Positions 35,323 to 44,659 of a DNA stretch of 64,000 nt are shown piece after piece. Under the pieces are notes generated by a model. It saw nothing but the letters and a program-made list of their open reading frames with translations. It was not told where the DNA came from and did no database searches. Numbering within the stretch: the stretch's first letter is position 1; every line of letters begins with the position of its first letter. The position numbers and the translations under genes are program-made. This stretch comes from an uncultured Bacillaceae bacterium (GTDB lineage Bacteria > Bacillota > Bacilli > Bacillales > Amphibacillaceae): NCBI GenBank assembly GCA_937925695.1, contig CALAMD010000130.1, positions 1-64,000 of the forward strand, in the 5' to 3' direction.

Positions 35323-36213
35323 TCACTGAAGATTTTGGCAAATGCTATACAATTGATTAGCTAAACGTGCAAATTCACTCATCGATAATGATTCAGCTCG
35401 TCTAGTTCCTTCAATTTGGCAATTTTGTAAAATTTGTTGAATGGATTCACTTGGGATTTTACCTTTAAAATAACGGGATAAATTGTTTTTTATCGTCTTG
35501 CGTCGATGCATAAAACACGCCCTTACAACTGCAAAGAAAAATGGTTCATTTTCGACATGAACAGGTGGTTCATCTCGCATCGTTAACCGCAAAATAGCTG
35601 AATCTATTTTAGGTTTTGGGATAAAAACGCTACTAGGAACATGCATCACGATTTCTGGGTTTGTATAATATTGAACAGCGATGGAAAGCGAACCGATATT
35701 TTTATCATTCGGTTGAGCAATAATCCGTTCAGCCACCTCTTTTTGCAACATAACCGTAATATTAACAATAGGAAGTTTTTCCTCTAATATTCTCATGATA
35801 ATCGGGGTTGTAATGTAATAGGGCAAATTAGCGACCACAAAGACATCCTGCCCATCATCAAAGTGTTGTTTAATAATATCTTTCACATTAGCTTGTAAAA
35901 TATCTTGATGAATTATCTGTACATTTTGATAAGGACTTAATTCTTCCTTTAGGATTGGTAATAACCTTTGATCAATTTCAAATGCAATCACTTTATGAGC
36001 GTTGATTGCCAATTGTTCTGTCAAAGCACCAATACCAGGCCCTACCTCAATAACGCCTGCTTGTTTATTGATTCCAGCATAGGAGAGCATGTTTTTTAAT
36101 ATGTTGACATCAATGAGAAAGTTCTGCCCCAAGCTTTTTTTGGCTTGTAAATCGTATTTTGATAATATTTCTCTTGTGCGAGATGGCGTAGCGATGAACT
36201 TATTTTCAGTCAT
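35323..36213 (-). CDS. rsmA: 16S rRNA dimethyladenosine transferase (A1518/A1519)
   Basis: KsgA family; dimethylates two adenines in helix 45 during 30S maturation. KKSLGQNFLIDVNIL, SAM motif I EVGPGIGALTEQL, and catalytic NLPYYI are present. The ATG at 36213 (296 aa) has GGAGGGATTGG just before it, inside the end of rnmV; the upstream 13 codons are not supported. It overlaps rnmV by 8 bp, so the two are co-translated. Confidence 0.97.
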   Translation of the reverse strand: MTENKFIATPSRTREILSKYDLQAKKSLGQNFLIDVNILKNMLSYAGINKQAGVIEVGPGIGALTEQLAINAHKVIAFEIDQRLLPILKEELSPYQNVQIIHQDILQANVKDIIKQHFDDGQDVFVVANLPYYITTPIIMRILEEKLPIVNITVMLQKEVAERIIAQPNDKNIGSLSIAVQYYTNPEIVMHVPSSVFIPKPKIDSAILRLTMRDEPPVHVENEPFFFAVVRACFMHRRKTIKNNLSRYFKGKIPSESIQQILQNCQIEGTRRAESLSMSEFARLANQLYSICQNLQ

Positions 36214-36775
36214 CCAATCCCTCCTGAGCGATCTTTTCCATTGCCTGGGCAAGGGTTTCCTTCGTAATTTGAAACATCTGTAATCTTTTTAGTAATTGTT
36301 TTCCATTAACATGGCCGATGTTTAATATTTTCCCTAACGCTTCTCTTCTAGCACTTGCACCTGCTTTCCCAATGAGCCCATAATTAAGTAAATCCTCTTT
36401 AGTAATATCAGTAGATATATATTCCATCCGCTCATAAACCTTTTCTAATGCGACTTGAATATCTTCTATTGAAGCATGTTCAATACCCAAGTTTTTACGT
36501 TCCGAGCGTTGATCCTTTGCTTGCTCTTGTGTTAAAAAAGCATGTTTACAGCCGGGAATATGTTGATCAATGATTTGCCTAATTCTTTGACCAGGATAGT
36601 CGGGATCAGTAAATATAATCACACCACGGGTTTCTTGGGCCTGTTTGATTTGTGCCAAGACAGTATCGTTAATAGCTGATCCGTTCGTTTCAATCGTATC
36701 GGCATGAACAGCTTGCTGAACTTTAATCGTATCATTTCTACCTTCTACAATAATAACTTCCTTCATTTTTAACAT
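36206..36775 (-). CDS. rnmV: Ribonuclease M5
   Basis: Matures 5S rRNA precursors in low-GC Gram-positives. A Toprim domain fills the first half (VIIVEGRNDT, ADTIETNGSA, DPDYPGQRIR). The C-terminal part contains GLIGKAGASARREALGK. ATG at 36775 (189 aa) has AAAGAGGA 6 nt upstream; an ATG three codons later is an alternative. It precedes rsmA in a coupled pair. Confidence 0.95.
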   Translation of the reverse strand: MLKMKEVIIVEGRNDTIKVQQAVHADTIETNGSAINDTVLAQIKQAQETRGVIIFTDPDYPGQRIRQIIDQHIPGCKHAFLTQEQAKDQRSERKNLGIEHASIEDIQVALEKVYERMEYISTDITKEDLLNYGLIGKAGASARREALGKILNIGHVNGKQLLKRLQMFQITKETLAQAMEKIAQEGLDD

Positions 36776-36854
36776 CGATATCCTCTTTCCGAAAAAAAAT
36801 AATGCTCTTCCCATCTTATCATGGACAAGAGCATTAAATCTAATGAGTTTTGTT

Positions 36855-38078
36855 TTATTCTAATATTTTTACCTGCACTTTTTTTACTCCAAAACGTACA
36901 GCATCTGCATGAGTAGGTACGTGTACATCAATACGATTTCCTTTAATGGCACCACCTGTATCACCAGCAATTGCATTCCCGTATCCTTCAACCCAAACCT
37001 TTGTCCCTAATGGAATCACATTCGGATCAACGGAAATGACTTTCATATCAGGGTTAGCTTTTAAATCAATCCCTGTTGCAGTGATACCTCTTCCGTCACA
37101 TCCCTTACAATCAACTGCGGAATAGGCAGAAGCTGTCATCGTTAATACTTTACCATTCTGATTAGAACTCTCATTTGTCCCTTGGTTTTCATGGGCCAAG
37201 GTGACTAAATTTTGTTTTGGCGCTTTCGTTCCAACAGCAACGATTTTGTTTTGTGCTTCTTCTTTAACTTCTTCATCTACTAATTCCCGTTCGACTGGCT
37301 CGCCATTTTCTTTCGTTATTTCATACTTTTTAACGAGTAATCCTTCTTTACCCTCTTGAATAATTTTTTCTTTTCCTTTTTCAAGGGTATTGTCTTCTCT
37401 TTTTTCTACCGAGAAAGCAATCTTTTCTTCTACTTCATCGATTTCTTTCTCGACACGGGTAATTTCAATCGCCATATCTTCTGTTATCCGCTCATTGAGC
37501 TTAGGTTTAATTTTATCTAAGTCGTTGAGCTGGATATCGTATTCTTTCAATACGTCGGCGACAAAGTCAACTGTTGTCCAAACTTTCGTAAGGTCACCAC
37601 CATCATTAATGGTCACTTGATCAGCAGTCGTGACTTGTAATGTTAACCCATCTACAATTTGATCATCTTCATGAAAAGAAATAAGATCATGTTCTGAAAA
37701 CGTTAAATGTTCGGCTTCTAGAAATGCGCCTACTGAATCTTCAGTTGTATAAAATTCTTGTATTTCGTCATCTATTGTTAAATAAATTTGTTTTGCTTCT
37801 TTATGAAAAACTTCCATATCGTCTTCTAAAGCAGTATCAGCATTTGGCGAAAGATCATCATACTCGCCAATTTCAATTTCTAGTTCTTCTAGCAATTCCT
37901 TAATTGTTTTGGCATGTGTTCTGACTGTTTGCTCTTCATCATTGCTTGTGACAGTAACTGTTAGTTTCGTTGTCTCATAAATGACTGCCCAAGAAAATAA
38001 CACCAGAGCAATCACGCCAATACAGGGAATAACCAGCTTCTTAATTGAGGCCGGCAATTGCCTTGAACTTTTATTCAT
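36855..38078 (-). CDS. yabE: YabE: G5/3D-domain cell wall protein (Rpf/Sps-like)
   Basis: Predicted wall-lytic or wall-remodelling enzyme. An N-terminal TM anchor (about residues 15-33) is followed by DUF348 repeats (TVRTHAKTIKELLEELEIE and two more), a G5 domain (around EEKIAFSVEKRED ... KYEITKENG), and a C-terminal 3D domain with TASAYSAVDCKGCDGRG and the GDTGGAIKGNRIDVH aspartates. The 407-aa length is close to B. subtilis YabE. The 3D catalytic aspartates are intact. Confidence 0.93.
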   Translation of the reverse strand: MNKSSRQLPASIKKLVIPCIGVIALVLFSWAVIYETTKLTVTVTSNDEEQTVRTHAKTIKELLEELEIEIGEYDDLSPNADTALEDDMEVFHKEAKQIYLTIDDEIQEFYTTEDSVGAFLEAEHLTFSEHDLISFHEDDQIVDGLTLQVTTADQVTINDGGDLTKVWTTVDFVADVLKEYDIQLNDLDKIKPKLNERITEDMAIEITRVEKEIDEVEEKIAFSVEKREDNTLEKGKEKIIQEGKEGLLVKKYEITKENGEPVERELVDEEVKEEAQNKIVAVGTKAPKQNLVTLAHENQGTNESSNQNGKVLTMTASAYSAVDCKGCDGRGITATGIDLKANPDMKVISVDPNVIPLGTKVWVEGYGNAIAGDTGGAIKGNRIDVHVPTHADAVRFGVKKVQVKILE

Positions 38079-38222
38079 GGTTTTGCCTCCCTTTACTGCT
38101 TTCGATTATATAAACAGGTATATGCAAAGTCAAAGCCATTACGATTAAGTTCTTATTACATATACGTTACAAAGAAGAATATTCTAATTATGTAAGTTGT
38201 CTGATTTTTCAGTCTGCACATG

Positions 38223-38272
38223 AGAAAAAGACTGTCTATTCTAGTGTTATCAACACATCGATAGACAGTCTT
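38223..38272 (-). terminator. Terminator after tatD
   Basis: AAGACTGTCTAT/ATAGACAGTCTT, perfect 12-bp stem with a 21-nt loop, followed by TTTCTC on the minus strand. Confidence 0.82.
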
Positions 38273-38298
38273 ATATCGATTTAATCATTCTTGTTTTC

Positions 38299-39066
38299 TC
38301 ATTTAATATTAAATAATCGAAAAGCATTTTGGGTGGTTGCCTCACATAAGGTTTCATAAGAGATCCCTTTTAATTCTGCAATTTTCTTAGCAACATAGGT
38401 AACATAAGCTGGTTCATTTCGCTTACCCCGATACGGATGGGGTGTTAAATAAGGGGCATCCGTTTCAATAAGTAATTTATTTAACGGTACAGCTTTAGCT
38501 ACTTCTTTAGGTAAGGTAGCATTTTTAAATGTTACCGGTCCGCCAAGGGAAATATAAAAGTTCATTTCGAGACAAGTTTCAAGGTACTCAATTGAATCAC
38601 TGTAGCAATGCATGATCCCACCAACATCCTTGGCATTCTCTTCTTGTAATATTTGAATAACATCTTCTGTCGCTTCTCGATTATGAATGACAATCGGCAT
38701 ATTTAGTTTTTTGGCTAACTGGATTTGTTTACGAAAGATCTCTTTTTGAACATCTTTTGGTGAGCGATCCCAATGATAATCTAAGCCCATTTCGCCTAAT
38801 GCAACAACTTTGGGATGAGTTGACAGGTCTTCGATCCATTTGAGATCTTCATCTTTACAATCAATCGCATCAACAGGATGCCAACCTATGGCAGCATAAA
38901 TCGTTTCATATTGTTCAGCGATTTCTAAGGCTAAAGGAATTGTTTCATGATTAAATCCGACGACAACCATATGGGATACGCCAGCCTCAAAGGCGCGTTC
39001 AATCACTTCGGTGCGATCTTTAGCATATTGTCGAGCATTTAAATGTACGTGTGTATCGAATAACAT
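38299..39066 (-). CDS. tatD: TatD-family metal-dependent DNase (YabD)
   Basis: Two-metal TIM-barrel nuclease. The N-terminal DTHVHLN supplies the HxH metal ligands; ALGEMGLDYHW, VIHNREA, GIMHCYSD and LLIETDAPYLTP complete the metal-binding set. The 255-aa length is standard. It lies between metS and yabE, as in B. subtilis. Confidence 0.95.
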   Translation of the reverse strand: MLFDTHVHLNARQYAKDRTEVIERAFEAGVSHMVVVGFNHETIPLALEIAEQYETIYAAIGWHPVDAIDCKDEDLKWIEDLSTHPKVVALGEMGLDYHWDRSPKDVQKEIFRKQIQLAKKLNMPIVIHNREATEDVIQILQEENAKDVGGIMHCYSDSIEYLETCLEMNFYISLGGPVTFKNATLPKEVAKAVPLNKLLIETDAPYLTPHPYRGKRNEPAYVTYVAKKIAELKGISYETLCEATTQNAFRLFNIK

Positions 39067-39220
39067 TGATCAGCCTCCACATCATCATCAAGAAGTATTT
39101 TAAATGTAACAAACAGATTACAATGAGATTACAAGAAATGGTTACATCATTCGTAACACTTTTTTATCCTGACCTTATCGATTACTTGAAACAATATCAA
39201 ATTTGATCTTTCCTTGTACA

Positions 39221-39256
39221 TAAAAAGACCCACTCTTTCTGTTGAGTTGGGTCTTG
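39221..39256 (-). terminator. Terminator after metS
   Basis: AAGACCCAACTC/GAGTGGGTCTT stem directly after the metS stop, followed by TTTAT on the minus strand. Confidence 0.85.
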
Positions 39257-39263
39257 GGTGATT

Positions 39264-41216
39264 TTATTTTACAGGGGATCCGTTTGGCAATGCTTGATCA
39301 ACGGTAGCTAATGATAGTTTACCGTCTTTGTCTTCACCAGCCAAAATCATACCCTCTGATAACTCACCACGTAATTTTACTGGTTTTAAATTAGCGACAC
39401 AAATTACTTTTTTACCAATTAACTCATCTGGTTGATAATGTTCAGCGATGCCTGAAACAACTTGTCGCGTTTCTTTACCTAAATCTAATTTCAATTTTAA
39501 TAGTTTATCCGCATTTTTCATTTTTTCTGCTTCAATCACTTCGGCAACCCGGAGATCGACTTTTTGAAATTCGTCAAATGAAATTTCCTTACTCTCATCT
39601 ACTTCCGCTTCATCTTCATCTGACTTTTTACCACTAGGCTGCATGAGCGCTTTAATCGCTTCTGTTTCTTTTTCAACGTCAAGACGCGGGAAAATAGGTT
39701 TACCTTTGTTAATTTGTGAACCTGCCTGAATGAAACCTAGTTCATAGGCGCTCTCCCATTTTGTCGCCTCAGGATTAGTGATACCTAATTGTTCAAATAT
39801 CTTTTTAGGTGTTTCCGTTAAAATCGGTTGTAGCATAATCCCTATGATCCGTAGTGAATCAGCTAGATGGGCCATGACATTGCCTAGACGTTCTTTTTGT
39901 TGTTCATCTTTGGCTAATACCCAAGGTTCAGTTTCATCAATATATTTATTTGTTCTCCCTATAAGTTGCCAAATAGCCGTTAGGGCAACAGAAAATTGCA
40001 TGTCATCTAGTGCTTCTTCAACTTGTTTAATCGTCTCTTTCGTAAATTGCTCTAGTTCTTCATCAATTTTTTCTTCTGAAGCAATATAGGTTGGCATCTT
40101 ACCGGAAAAATATTTATCGATCATGGCTACGGTTCGATTCAATAAGTTGCCAAGATCATTCGCTAAGTCAAAGTTAATCCGCTCTACAAAACCTTCAGGC
40201 GTAAAGACACCATCAGAACCAAACGGAACTTCTCTTAACAAATAATAACGTAAAGCATCAAGTCCATAGCGATCGATTAATACGACTGGATCAATAACAT
40301 TTCCTTTGGACTTAGACATTTTTCCGTCTTTCATTAATATCCAGCCATGGGCAAATACTTTTTTCGGCAATGGTAAGTCTAGTGCCATTAAGATGATTGG
40401 CCAATATATTGTATGGAAACGAACAATTTCCTTTGCCATGACATGAACATCTGCTGGCCAATACTTCTTAAATTTCTCATCATTATCCGATCCATACCCT
40501 AAAGCTGTAATATAATTCGTTAAGGCATCAATCCACACGTAAACGACATGCTTTGGATCTTCTTTTACAGGTATTCCCCAATCAAAAGTAGTTCTCGATA
40601 CGGCTAGATCTTCCAAGCCTGGCTTAATGAAATTATTAATCATTTCATTTTTACGACTCTCAGGTTGAATGAAATCAGGGTTTTCTTCGTAATACTGAAC
40701 AAGACGATCAGCATATTTACTCATTCGGAAAAAGTATGATTCTTCTTTTACTTTTTGGACCGGGCGTCCACAGTCGGGGCAATTCCCGTTATCTAATTGA
40801 CGTTCAGTAAAAAAAGATTCGCAAGGTGTACAGTACCAGCCTTCATATTCATCTAAATAAATATCACCCTGTTCAAGTAGTTGTGAAAAGATTTGTTGCA
40901 CAACTGTTTTATGACGTTCTTCAGTCGTACGAATAAAATCATCATTAGAGATGTCGAGTTTTTTCCATAACGCTTGGATATTGCTCACAATTTCATCAAC
41001 ATATTCTTTAGGTGATTTACCCGCTTTTTCAGCCGCTTGTTGAATTTTTTGGCCATGTTCGTCTGTACCGGTTAAATACATGACGTCATAACCTCTTAAT
41101 CGCTTATAACGGGCCATAGCGTCACTGGCAACTGTTGAATAAGCATGACCAATATGCAAATTGTCGCTCGGATAATAAATCGGTGTCGTAATATAGAAAG
41201 TTTTCTTCTGTTCCAT
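39264..41216 (-). CDS. metS: Methionyl-tRNA synthetase
   Basis: Class I enzyme charging both Met tRNAs. HIGHAY is near residue 21, the zinc knuckle CTPCESFF...CPDC near 130-150, and KMSKSKG near 298-304. A C-terminal tRNA-binding OB domain (about residues 545-650, FDEFQKVDLRVAEVIEAE) is typical for Bacillus MetS (650 aa). GGAGAGG precedes the ATG. No T-box leader is evident in the 200-bp gap to rsmI. Confidence 0.98.
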   Translation of the reverse strand: MEQKKTFYITTPIYYPSDNLHIGHAYSTVASDAMARYKRLRGYDVMYLTGTDEHGQKIQQAAEKAGKSPKEYVDEIVSNIQALWKKLDISNDDFIRTTEERHKTVVQQIFSQLLEQGDIYLDEYEGWYCTPCESFFTERQLDNGNCPDCGRPVQKVKEESYFFRMSKYADRLVQYYEENPDFIQPESRKNEMINNFIKPGLEDLAVSRTTFDWGIPVKEDPKHVVYVWIDALTNYITALGYGSDNDEKFKKYWPADVHVMAKEIVRFHTIYWPIILMALDLPLPKKVFAHGWILMKDGKMSKSKGNVIDPVVLIDRYGLDALRYYLLREVPFGSDGVFTPEGFVERINFDLANDLGNLLNRTVAMIDKYFSGKMPTYIASEEKIDEELEQFTKETIKQVEEALDDMQFSVALTAIWQLIGRTNKYIDETEPWVLAKDEQQKERLGNVMAHLADSLRIIGIMLQPILTETPKKIFEQLGITNPEATKWESAYELGFIQAGSQINKGKPIFPRLDVEKETEAIKALMQPSGKKSDEDEAEVDESKEISFDEFQKVDLRVAEVIEAEKMKNADKLLKLKLDLGKETRQVVSGIAEHYQPDELIGKKVICVANLKPVKLRGELSEGMILAGEDKDGKLSLATVDQALPNGSPVK

Positions 41217-41415
41217 GATTGCCTCTCCTTTTTCAACTCAAACTACACTTTTTTCCAATCATAACGTTGATTACTATTTAAGTATTTTATCATAACATTT
41301 CCATAAACACATATTATCAAACAGGCTTATTACCTTTTTGAGGATAAACCAGTCAGATCATGACCTCATCTATCTTTAACCAATGATGATCTCTGTTATA
41401 GTAATGAAATGAAAC

Positions 41416-42288
41416 CTATTTTATATGGTACAATTCATAAACCTCACGGCGAGGAAGTTGTCTTTCTTCGGCAACTTGTTTAATCGCTTCTTTACTTGAA
41501 AGTTGATTATTCTCGATCAAGTAGTCTACATGCTCTTTTACTGAAAATCGACTCCACCATAATTGATTTTTCTCGGCCTCAGTCTCTTCATGACCTTGAA
41601 CGACGATACAATACTCCCCACGAGGTTGATGATCTGCTAACCAGGCAAGTACTTCACTCGATGTTCCCCGGACATATTCCTCATGTAACTTTGTTAATTC
41701 TCGGGCAATCGCCATTTGCCGATCACCTAAAACGTCAAAAATGGATTGAACTGTCGCAGAAATGCGATGAGGTGATTCATAAAAAATCATCGTTGCTGTG
41801 TTTGACCGTAAACGTTCTAGCTCTTGGTTTTTTTCTTGCTTTTTTCTTGGTAGAAATCCATAAAACAAGAATTCTTGTGTCGGTAATCCTGAACCAATTA
41901 ATGCACATAAAGCTGCATTTGCCCCTGGTAAAACGATAACAGGGTAGTCTTTTGCAATTAATGCTTGAATTAATTCATAGCCAGGGTCAGAAATAGCCGG
42001 CATGCCTGCATCACTAACTAGAGCGATCATGTCGCCATTGGCAACTTTTTGAACGATTTCTAAAGTCCGGTGCTGTTTATTATGCTCGTGATAACTGATG
42101 AGCGGTGTTTTAATGTCAAAATGGTTAAGCAATTTTTTTGTATTTCTCGTGTCTTCAGCAGCAATAAGTGTTGCCTCTTTCAAGACGTTAAGTGCCCGGA
42201 AGGTAATATCGTCTAAATTACCAATCGGTGTTGGTACGATATATAAACTCCCTTTTTCACGATCTTCAAAGCTCTTTTGTATGTACAC
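41416..42288 (-). CDS. rsmI: 16S rRNA (cytidine1402-2'-O)-methyltransferase
   Basis: Tetrapyrrole-methylase-fold rRNA methylase. LYIVPTPIGNLDDITFRALNVL begins the domain; AAEDTRNTKKLL, LVSDAGMPAISDPG and FYESPHR follow. The 290-aa length is normal. The start overlaps yazA by 23 bp. The next gene downstream is metS: the divergent abrB gene found here in B. subtilis is missing. Confidence 0.96.
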   Translation of the reverse strand: MYIQKSFEDREKGSLYIVPTPIGNLDDITFRALNVLKEATLIAAEDTRNTKKLLNHFDIKTPLISYHEHNKQHRTLEIVQKVANGDMIALVSDAGMPAISDPGYELIQALIAKDYPVIVLPGANAALCALIGSGLPTQEFLFYGFLPRKKQEKNQELERLRSNTATMIFYESPHRISATVQSIFDVLGDRQMAIARELTKLHEEYVRGTSSEVLAWLADHQPRGEYCIVVQGHEETEAEKNQLWWSRFSVKEHVDYLIENNQLSSKEAIKQVAEERQLPRREVYELYHIK

Positions 42289-42559
42289 CTAAATTCACTT
42301 CTTTCTGGTATGCCTGAATTAATTTCTCCTTTTCTTGCTTTGTTAATTGTTTAATCGCGTATTCTCGTTTGAGTGCTTCACTTTTTGTTTGAAACCTTTC
42401 TTGATAAACAACCTCAAAAGGACCGCGTCCCCGTGTATACTTTGCACCTTTGCCACTTTCATGTAAGGCAAGGCGATGTTGTAAATCATTCGTATACCCG
42501 GTATATAGCGTATGATCCTTACATTTTAACATATAAACAATATGTTCAGTTGTTCCCAT
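42266..42559 (-). CDS. yazA: GIY-YIG nuclease-domain protein YazA
   Basis: Small UPF0213 protein (97 aa) with the GIY-YIG fold: IVYMLKCKDHTLYTGYTNDL and the KYTRGRGPFEVVY segment. The biochemical role is unknown. ATG at 42559 is preceded by AGGGG, and 14 bp of the gene overlap the end of trmN6. The frame is open 15 codons further without an SD. Confidence 0.92.
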   Translation of the reverse strand: MGTTEHIVYMLKCKDHTLYTGYTNDLQHRLALHESGKGAKYTRGRGPFEVVYQERFQTKSEALKREYAIKQLTKQEKEKLIQAYQKEVNLGVHTKEL

Positions 42560-43292
42560 AAATAATTGCCCCTGCTTCTTTTGTATATGTATTATCATCT
42601 TCATATATATATAAAGGAGGTAATAATTTCAAATCAGGTTTACCGTCTCTAATGGCTTCTATTAATAACATATTAGCTTCCTTCCCTTTTTTTGGATATA
42701 TAAATTGTAATCTTTTCGGCTCCAATTGATAGGCTTTTAACAGCGTAATTAATTCGACTAGTCTGCCTGGCCGATGTACGAGCGTGACTTTTCCGCCAGG
42801 TTTGACATATAATTTACAAGCCTTAATCACATCTTCTAGAGTACAACAGATTTCATGTTTCGCAATGGTAACATGCTGATTTTTATTTTGTTCATTTTTT
42901 GTTGGTGTCCGAAAATAGGGAGGATTACAAGTTACCGTATCGAAATGACTTTGGGCAAGTGGTGGTTGAATGTTTTTTAAGTCAGCGTGGATCATGGAAA
43001 TTTGATTTTCTAATTGATTATATTGAATGCTTCTTTCGGCCATGTTGACCAACTTTTCCTGTATTTCTACGCCGATGATTTTGGCTTTAGTTCTTTGAGA
43101 TAACATCAAGGGAATAACACCATTACCAGAACATAAATCTAATATATTCCCTTTAGCAATAGGGATGCTTGCAAAATGAGCAAGTAAAACGGCATCTAAT
43201 GAAAAGGAAAATACAGATCGACTTTGGATAATCTTCATTGATTCGTTAGCAAATAAATAGTCTAAACGTTCATCATCATAAAGCTGAACCAT
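42546..43292 (-). CDS. trmN6: tRNA1(Val) (adenine37-N6)-methyltransferase-like protein
   Basis: YabB family SAM-dependent methyltransferase, 248 aa. SAM motif I is LDLCSGNGVIPLMLS and the catalytic N6-adenine motif is NPPYF. It shares the trmN6-yazA-rsmI order with B. subtilis. It is the last core gene before the accessory island. Confidence 0.92.
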   Translation of the reverse strand: MVQLYDDERLDYLFANESMKIIQSRSVFSFSLDAVLLAHFASIPIAKGNILDLCSGNGVIPLMLSQRTKAKIIGVEIQEKLVNMAERSIQYNQLENQISMIHADLKNIQPPLAQSHFDTVTCNPPYFRTPTKNEQNKNQHVTIAKHEICCTLEDVIKACKLYVKPGGKVTLVHRPGRLVELITLLKAYQLEPKRLQFIYPKKGKEANMLLIEAIRDGKPDLKLLPPLYIYEDDNTYTKEAGAIIYGNN

Positions 43293-43479
43293 GAATTATT
43301 CTTTACCTTTCTTTACATATTCTCTTTAGATTGTTTATACGTATTACAACAGCCGACATATATAACTGCGATTAGTTTTGAGTATAGCAAGAAAAGAGCA
43401 TGAAAGAAAATTTTTTACCAAGCACATGTTGTGTAGAAGAATTGATTAAGCATGCTCAAGGCAAATGAGACAGTTAATC

Positions 43480-43516
43480 ATAAAAGGAAGGAGCTAACAT
43501 GGCCCCTTCCCTTTTG
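43480..43516 (-). terminator. Hairpin after the DMT fragment
   Basis: AAAAGGGAAGG and CCTTCCTTTT pair (one bulge) around a 13-nt loop downstream of the minus-strand DMT fragment, followed by ATGATT rather than a clean T tract. Confidence 0.5.
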
Positions 43517-43554
43517 CTCTTACTTCTGTTATATACTTTTTATGATAAATTTTA

Positions 43555-44283
43555 TTAAGGTGTTCCAGGTGCTTTTGATGTTCGAGACTTTTTAAATATA
43601 GCCCGATGCAGACCGTTTTGGTAAGCAACTGCTCCAAGAACGAGAACGACACCAAGGATCTGAATAAAGGTTGGAATCTCGGCAAATAGCACAACTGAAA
43701 TAATGGCTACCGTTAAAATAGGACTTAATAAGAGTAGTCCAGCAACAATTGTTGAATTTAGACGAACAGAACCATACTGTACGAAAGTCCATGCTACTGC
43801 TTGACCTAAAGTTGCTAAAACAATCATCCAGACCCAGTTCATAGCATTAATTGGATCACCAAGAGCAGTTTCTGGATTAGCTGGGAGCGCTCCATTAACA
43901 AGGACTCCATTTGTAATATCAAATCCACGCCCCGTAAAGAACATTGCGATTGTTGGGGCTACTAACTGAGCAAGGGTAGCATATGCCATTGGTTGAACAA
44001 TTTGACCAATATTACCTTTACTTGCCTTACGACTTGTATATAGATAGATACCGTAACAAACACCTGAAATACTACCTGCAATTGTACCAAGTAAAGCTAG
44101 ATCCATGCCATATATTGTCGTCGGTCCATCTGTTGGTCCTTGATCGCCATTAAAAATACCACCTGTCATTACAACACCAAGTATCATAATCGGTGCGACG
44201 ATAAAGTATGTTTTTGGTACTCTTTCTCTGTCAAAGAGAAAAGCAAGGGCTGGTAAAATAATTACTTGTAAATTGAGTAACAC
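43555..44283 (-). pseudogene. DMT/EamA transporter, C-terminal two thirds (block C)
   Basis: Membrane protein fragment with about seven TM helices. It begins mid-protein: LLNLQVIILPALAFLF is the TM5 region of the first EamA domain, after which the whole second EamA domain follows (GTIAGSISGVCYGIYLY ... FVQYGSVRLNSTIVAGLLLLSPILTV). The frame opens at a GTG that is an internal Val codon, not a real start. The missing N-terminal pieces lie immediately to the right on the opposite strand (blocks B and A). The substrate is unknown. Confidence 0.85.
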
Positions 44284-44473
44284 ATCAGCCTTTTTGCGTT
44301 GTGCGCTAGGATTTTTGCCACTACTTCCATTTATGATTAGAGAAAGAAAAAAAGTTGGTAGTTTAAGTAAAACAGGAATTTTGCTCTCTCTTTTAGCAGG
44401 TCTGTTCTTAGGAATTGACTTTACAGCTTGGAATTATTCCATCTACTATGTAGGTTCAGGTATTGCTTCTGTA
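44281..44473 (+). pseudogene. DMT/EamA transporter, middle N-terminal block (block B), inverted
   Basis: Encodes SAFLRCALGFLPLLPFMI...GIDFTAWNYSIYYVGSGIASV, the TM2-TM4 part of an EamA domain. Joined after block A and before block C it restores a normal family sequence (FEPAKV-SAFLRC and GIASV-LLNLQV). It is on the plus strand, touching block C head to head at 44281-44283. The join shares only a few bases (GAGTAACAC|ATCAGCC). It reads on in frame into block A, giving a 129-codon open frame with swapped order. Confidence 0.8.
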
Positions 44474-44536
44474 TCATGGGAGAATTTATGTTTCATCAAG
44501 TTTCATCAAGAATTTAACAACATGGAGATGAAAAAT

Positions 44537-44659
44537 ATGGAAAACAATGCAACTAATAAAGGGAATGCCAAAGCCTATACGATTTTAATTATTGGTATTG
44601 TCTTTTTAGCATTTACTGCACCGTGGGTGAAGTTGTCAAACTTTGAGCCAGCAAAAGTA
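44537..44659 (+). pseudogene. DMT/EamA transporter, true N terminus (block A), displaced
   Basis: Begins with a real translation start: GGAGATGAAAAAT then ATG (44537) encoding MENNATNKGNAKAYTILII, then FTAPWVKLSNFEPAKV, the TM1 region. After GTA (44657-44659) the reading meets TGA TAA. It lies downstream of block B although it should come first. The block is flanked by the 6-bp inverted repeat TATCAT (44472-44477) / ATGATA (44659-44664). A 10-bp tandem repeat TTTCATCAAG precedes the SD. Confidence 0.8.

Noticed and set aside
41217..41415. T-box leader upstream of metS
   Set aside because: No T-box sequence (AGGGTGGNACCGCG-like) or antiterminator/terminator pair is visible.
43494..43792. Two overlapping 66-codon minus-strand frames near the DMT fragment
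   Set aside because: They are other-frame readings of the DMT C-terminal block and its trailing hairpin.
44490..44509. Tandem 10-bp repeat TTTCATCAAG before block A as a CRISPR or phase-variation tract
   Set aside because: Only two copies, not multiples of a short unit within a reading frame, and no cas genes; noted as a local feature only.
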